Shown: piece after piece, positions 62,161-64,000 of the stretch
Position numbering within the stretch: the first letter of the stretch is position 1
How the letters are laid out: the number at the start of each line of letters is the position of its first letter
Assembly (NCBI GenBank): GCA_934045075.1
Contig: OW203734.1
Span: forward strand, 6,268,516 to 6,332,515
Direction of reading: 5' to 3'
DNA from: Yponomeuta sedellus
Taxonomy: Eukaryota > Arthropoda > Insecta > Lepidoptera > Yponomeutidae
Length of the DNA: 64,000 bases
Program-made: the position numbers and the translations under genes
The notes under the pieces: generated by a model
Database searches by the model: none
Seen by the model: the letters and a program-made list of their open reading frames with translations, nothing else
Told to the model about the DNA's origin: nothing

Positions 62161-63192
62161 TGTTTTTACTTTTGACTTGACATTTGCACAACGTCACTAC
62201 AAAAGTTTTATCCCATTATCGGCTATCTTGCTTTATTTTACCGCGTAGAGCAAGACGCCACTACTTCGCTAGCTGGAGAGAGCTTCCCTCAGAGAGCGTC
62301 TATGGGCTTATAAACACTAGGTGCCCAAAACGGAATGGCAATTTCAACCGCTCAGCCCTCCTATTAGGTACGTAGCGTTCCACTCTATCAAGTGAAGCAT
62401 TTAGACGACTCCTAAGTGTCAAAAAACGTAATTATGCATTTGACAGCCGGAGTAGCTTAAAAAAAGTAAAAATTCGTCACGCAACTCAGTGGATACTTAT
62501 TATTGCCCCAGGTAGTTGAACACTTCAGACACTCTAGCCAGTGTTCTACCGCTCCGTTACAAGTTAAATTGCATTGTGAAGGTTGATAAACTGTAGACTG
62601 TTCTTGCCAATTTTATGTTATATGCTCTACTTAGTACTCTTAGTACCGAACTCTAATCAGCCCAAGTTTTTACGAAATTAGGTAAAACAATTTCGGGCTA
62701 CATCGGCTACATATTTCACTTATTTAATTTCAATTAACATAAAAGCGGTCGGGGCGACCCGCATAATTTTTCCCAGTTGCCTTTCGCTTGAATGAATCCT
62801 TAATTTTCATTAATACTTTCGAGATGGTATGCCACCCCATTTGCGAGGTAATTAGTCTCAAATATTCGGGCTTATAGACTAAAAACTAGCAGGTAAAAGT
62901 GACATCACGGTGACCTTTGGCGGCACTCACTTGTCCTGCGGTCCGAGCATTGTGACCAACTTCAAAATACGAATCCTGCCTTACATAAGCTGAAAAACTG
63001 CCAAAAAATGCCGAACAACACCAAAGAAAATGCCAAAAAAATGCCAACTTTATAGGTGAGTACCTACCATTAGGAAGATGCGTATGGCCTGATAGGTTTC
63101 TTTATTTGTGGTCACAAAAGAAAAATTTTGCTAGATACATACTACAGAATATTGTACTTTTATTTAACAAATAAATAGTACATTACTGCAGA
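62161..63192. other. No established gene; weak exon candidate inside
   Basis: Mostly AT-rich. At 62931-62990 the minus strand could be an exon: a pyrimidine run with TTTTTCAG at the upstream side, then an open frame reading YVRQDSYFEVGHNARTAGQ, then GTGAGT as a textbook donor. It is short and unmatched to any family I know. Confidence 0.2.
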
Positions 63193-63289
63193 GGCCGAGA
63201 AGTAAGGGATTGCTGGACGAGTTTTGGTATAGACGGCCGAGTCGTAGACGAGGCCGTCTAGAACGAGTCCTGCAATCCCTGTTCCGGCC
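63193..63289. repeat. Long imperfect hairpin with inner palindrome
   Basis: GGCCGAGAAGTAAGGGATTG and TGGACGAG pair with CGAGTCC, TGCAATCCCTGTTCCGGCC. Inside is a second palindrome TAGACGGCC ... GGCCGTCTA. It resembles a small MITE or a structured RNA gene; no target-site duplication is visible. Confidence 0.6.
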
Positions 63290-63292
63290 GAG

Positions 63293-64000
63293 GATTGTAT
63301 AATGCTTTTCTCAAATAATGCGAGGAAATATTAATATTAAAATAATTACTAGGTAATTAAGAAATAATAGTTAGTTTGCCGCCTTTTTTATTTTTTTAAT
63401 ACAATAACATATTTGAGCACCATGTTTAACCGCACAAAAACCAATACCATAATTATATTGTTTTTTTTTTTTTAATCTTGCAAGTATGCTTACAGAACTT
63501 AGTAGGTGGTTGGCTGTATGTAATTTTTCCTTGGTCAGTTTAATTTTAGTAAGTAAATTTAAAAAGTTAGAGCAGCTGACGGTAATGGATTTTCATGCTT
63601 ACTTTACTGGCTTAGGCCAGTAAAGTGAGGCGGGAGCCATAAAAGAGAAACTTTGTGGCTTTATTTTATGGTAATAACATAAACATTTCCGAGCATGTTT
63701 GAGAAAAAAAAACTTTACAGTGCTTAATACTATATTTCTTTAATTAATAATGATTAGGTACACACTAACTCACCAATGACTTATTGTTTTTTTTGAGAGA
63801 ATAAAAATTGACTCTGAAAATAAAATTGTCAGTGTTTCACTTTGATCATCAACTAAATAATGTTTGCTACGTCATAAGTATTGACCAAGCCGATAACGTA
63901 TTTCTCTTTTAAAAAAACGGTTTTTTAGAAGATCCTTGATAAAAAAAATCATCGAAAAGTGGCATTTTTTTCAAAAATTATTGATATTGGTCATACTCAA
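63293..64000. other. AT-rich, no gene recognised
   Basis: An 11-14 bp hairpin TTACTTTACTGGC / GCCAGTAAAGTGA lies at about 63598-63629. No other feature to the window end. Confidence 0.45.

Noticed and set aside
1..64000. CRISPR arrays, operons or bacterial regulatory sites
   Set aside because: The tandem repeats have no repeat-spacer structure, and the sequence is eukaryotic transposon DNA.

Overview
The window looks like a gene-poor, transposon-saturated piece of a lepidopteran (moth or butterfly) nuclear genome. The base composition is AT-rich with no operon-like coding. The recognisable repeats are ones I associate with Lepidoptera: RTE-type LINE C-termini with the VGRPPTRWDDDL motif, CR1/Daphne-like LINEs with short microsatellite tails, a CsRn1/Kabuki-type Ty3/gypsy element, several tRNA-derived SINEs, and a SINE whose head resembles 5S rRNA. 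I find no convincing host gene. Two weak exon candidates (about 47141-47372 + and 62931-62990 -) are listed with low confidence.

Three reading frames look genuine, all in mobile elements. One is a long endonuclease plus reverse transcriptase frame of a CR1/Daphne-like LINE on the minus strand (15586-18414). The other two are gag (30095-30904) and pol (30868-34107) of a complete LTR retrotransposon (28720-34872). That element has LTRs that look identical, a tRNA-Trp type primer site, a CHCC gag finger, a protease-RT-RNaseH-integrase pol and a 37-nt gag/pol overlap, so it looks young and possibly active. Its 1-kb leader is extremely GC-rich and repetitive.

Layout: 1-2.6 kb holds a 940-bp tandem duplication of repeat material. 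5.5-7.3 kb is a higher-order tandem repeat of about 617 bp. 8-15 kb is mixed SINE, MITE and LINE debris. 15.3-18.4 kb is the LINE. 19-27 kb is repeat fragments in AT-rich DNA. 27.95-34.9 kb is a four-layer nested locus: a 5S-like SINE with its own target-site duplication, interrupted by an RTE-tailed SINE, a hAT-type MITE and the gypsy element. 35-43 kb is dense in SINEs and MITEs, including an internally amplified SINE and a Tc1-type MITE with a nested SINE. 44-52 kb is sparse. 52.7-53.2 kb is a TCCGT-rich minisatellite. 54.5-55.2 kb is a 362-bp tandem duplication. 57.7-60.1 kb is a hAT-type element carrying a 1955-bp palindromic array of a tRNA-like repeat. The rest is AT-rich with scattered repeats.

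The most unusual object is the tRNA-like repeat family (called TLR here). Its copies occur singly, head-to-tail and as inverted fold-backs. Four fold-back insertions, each bounded by its own 12-14 bp target-site duplication, share the same 5' breakpoint and the same 3' tail. That suggests the fold-back form is a mobilised product, not random decay.
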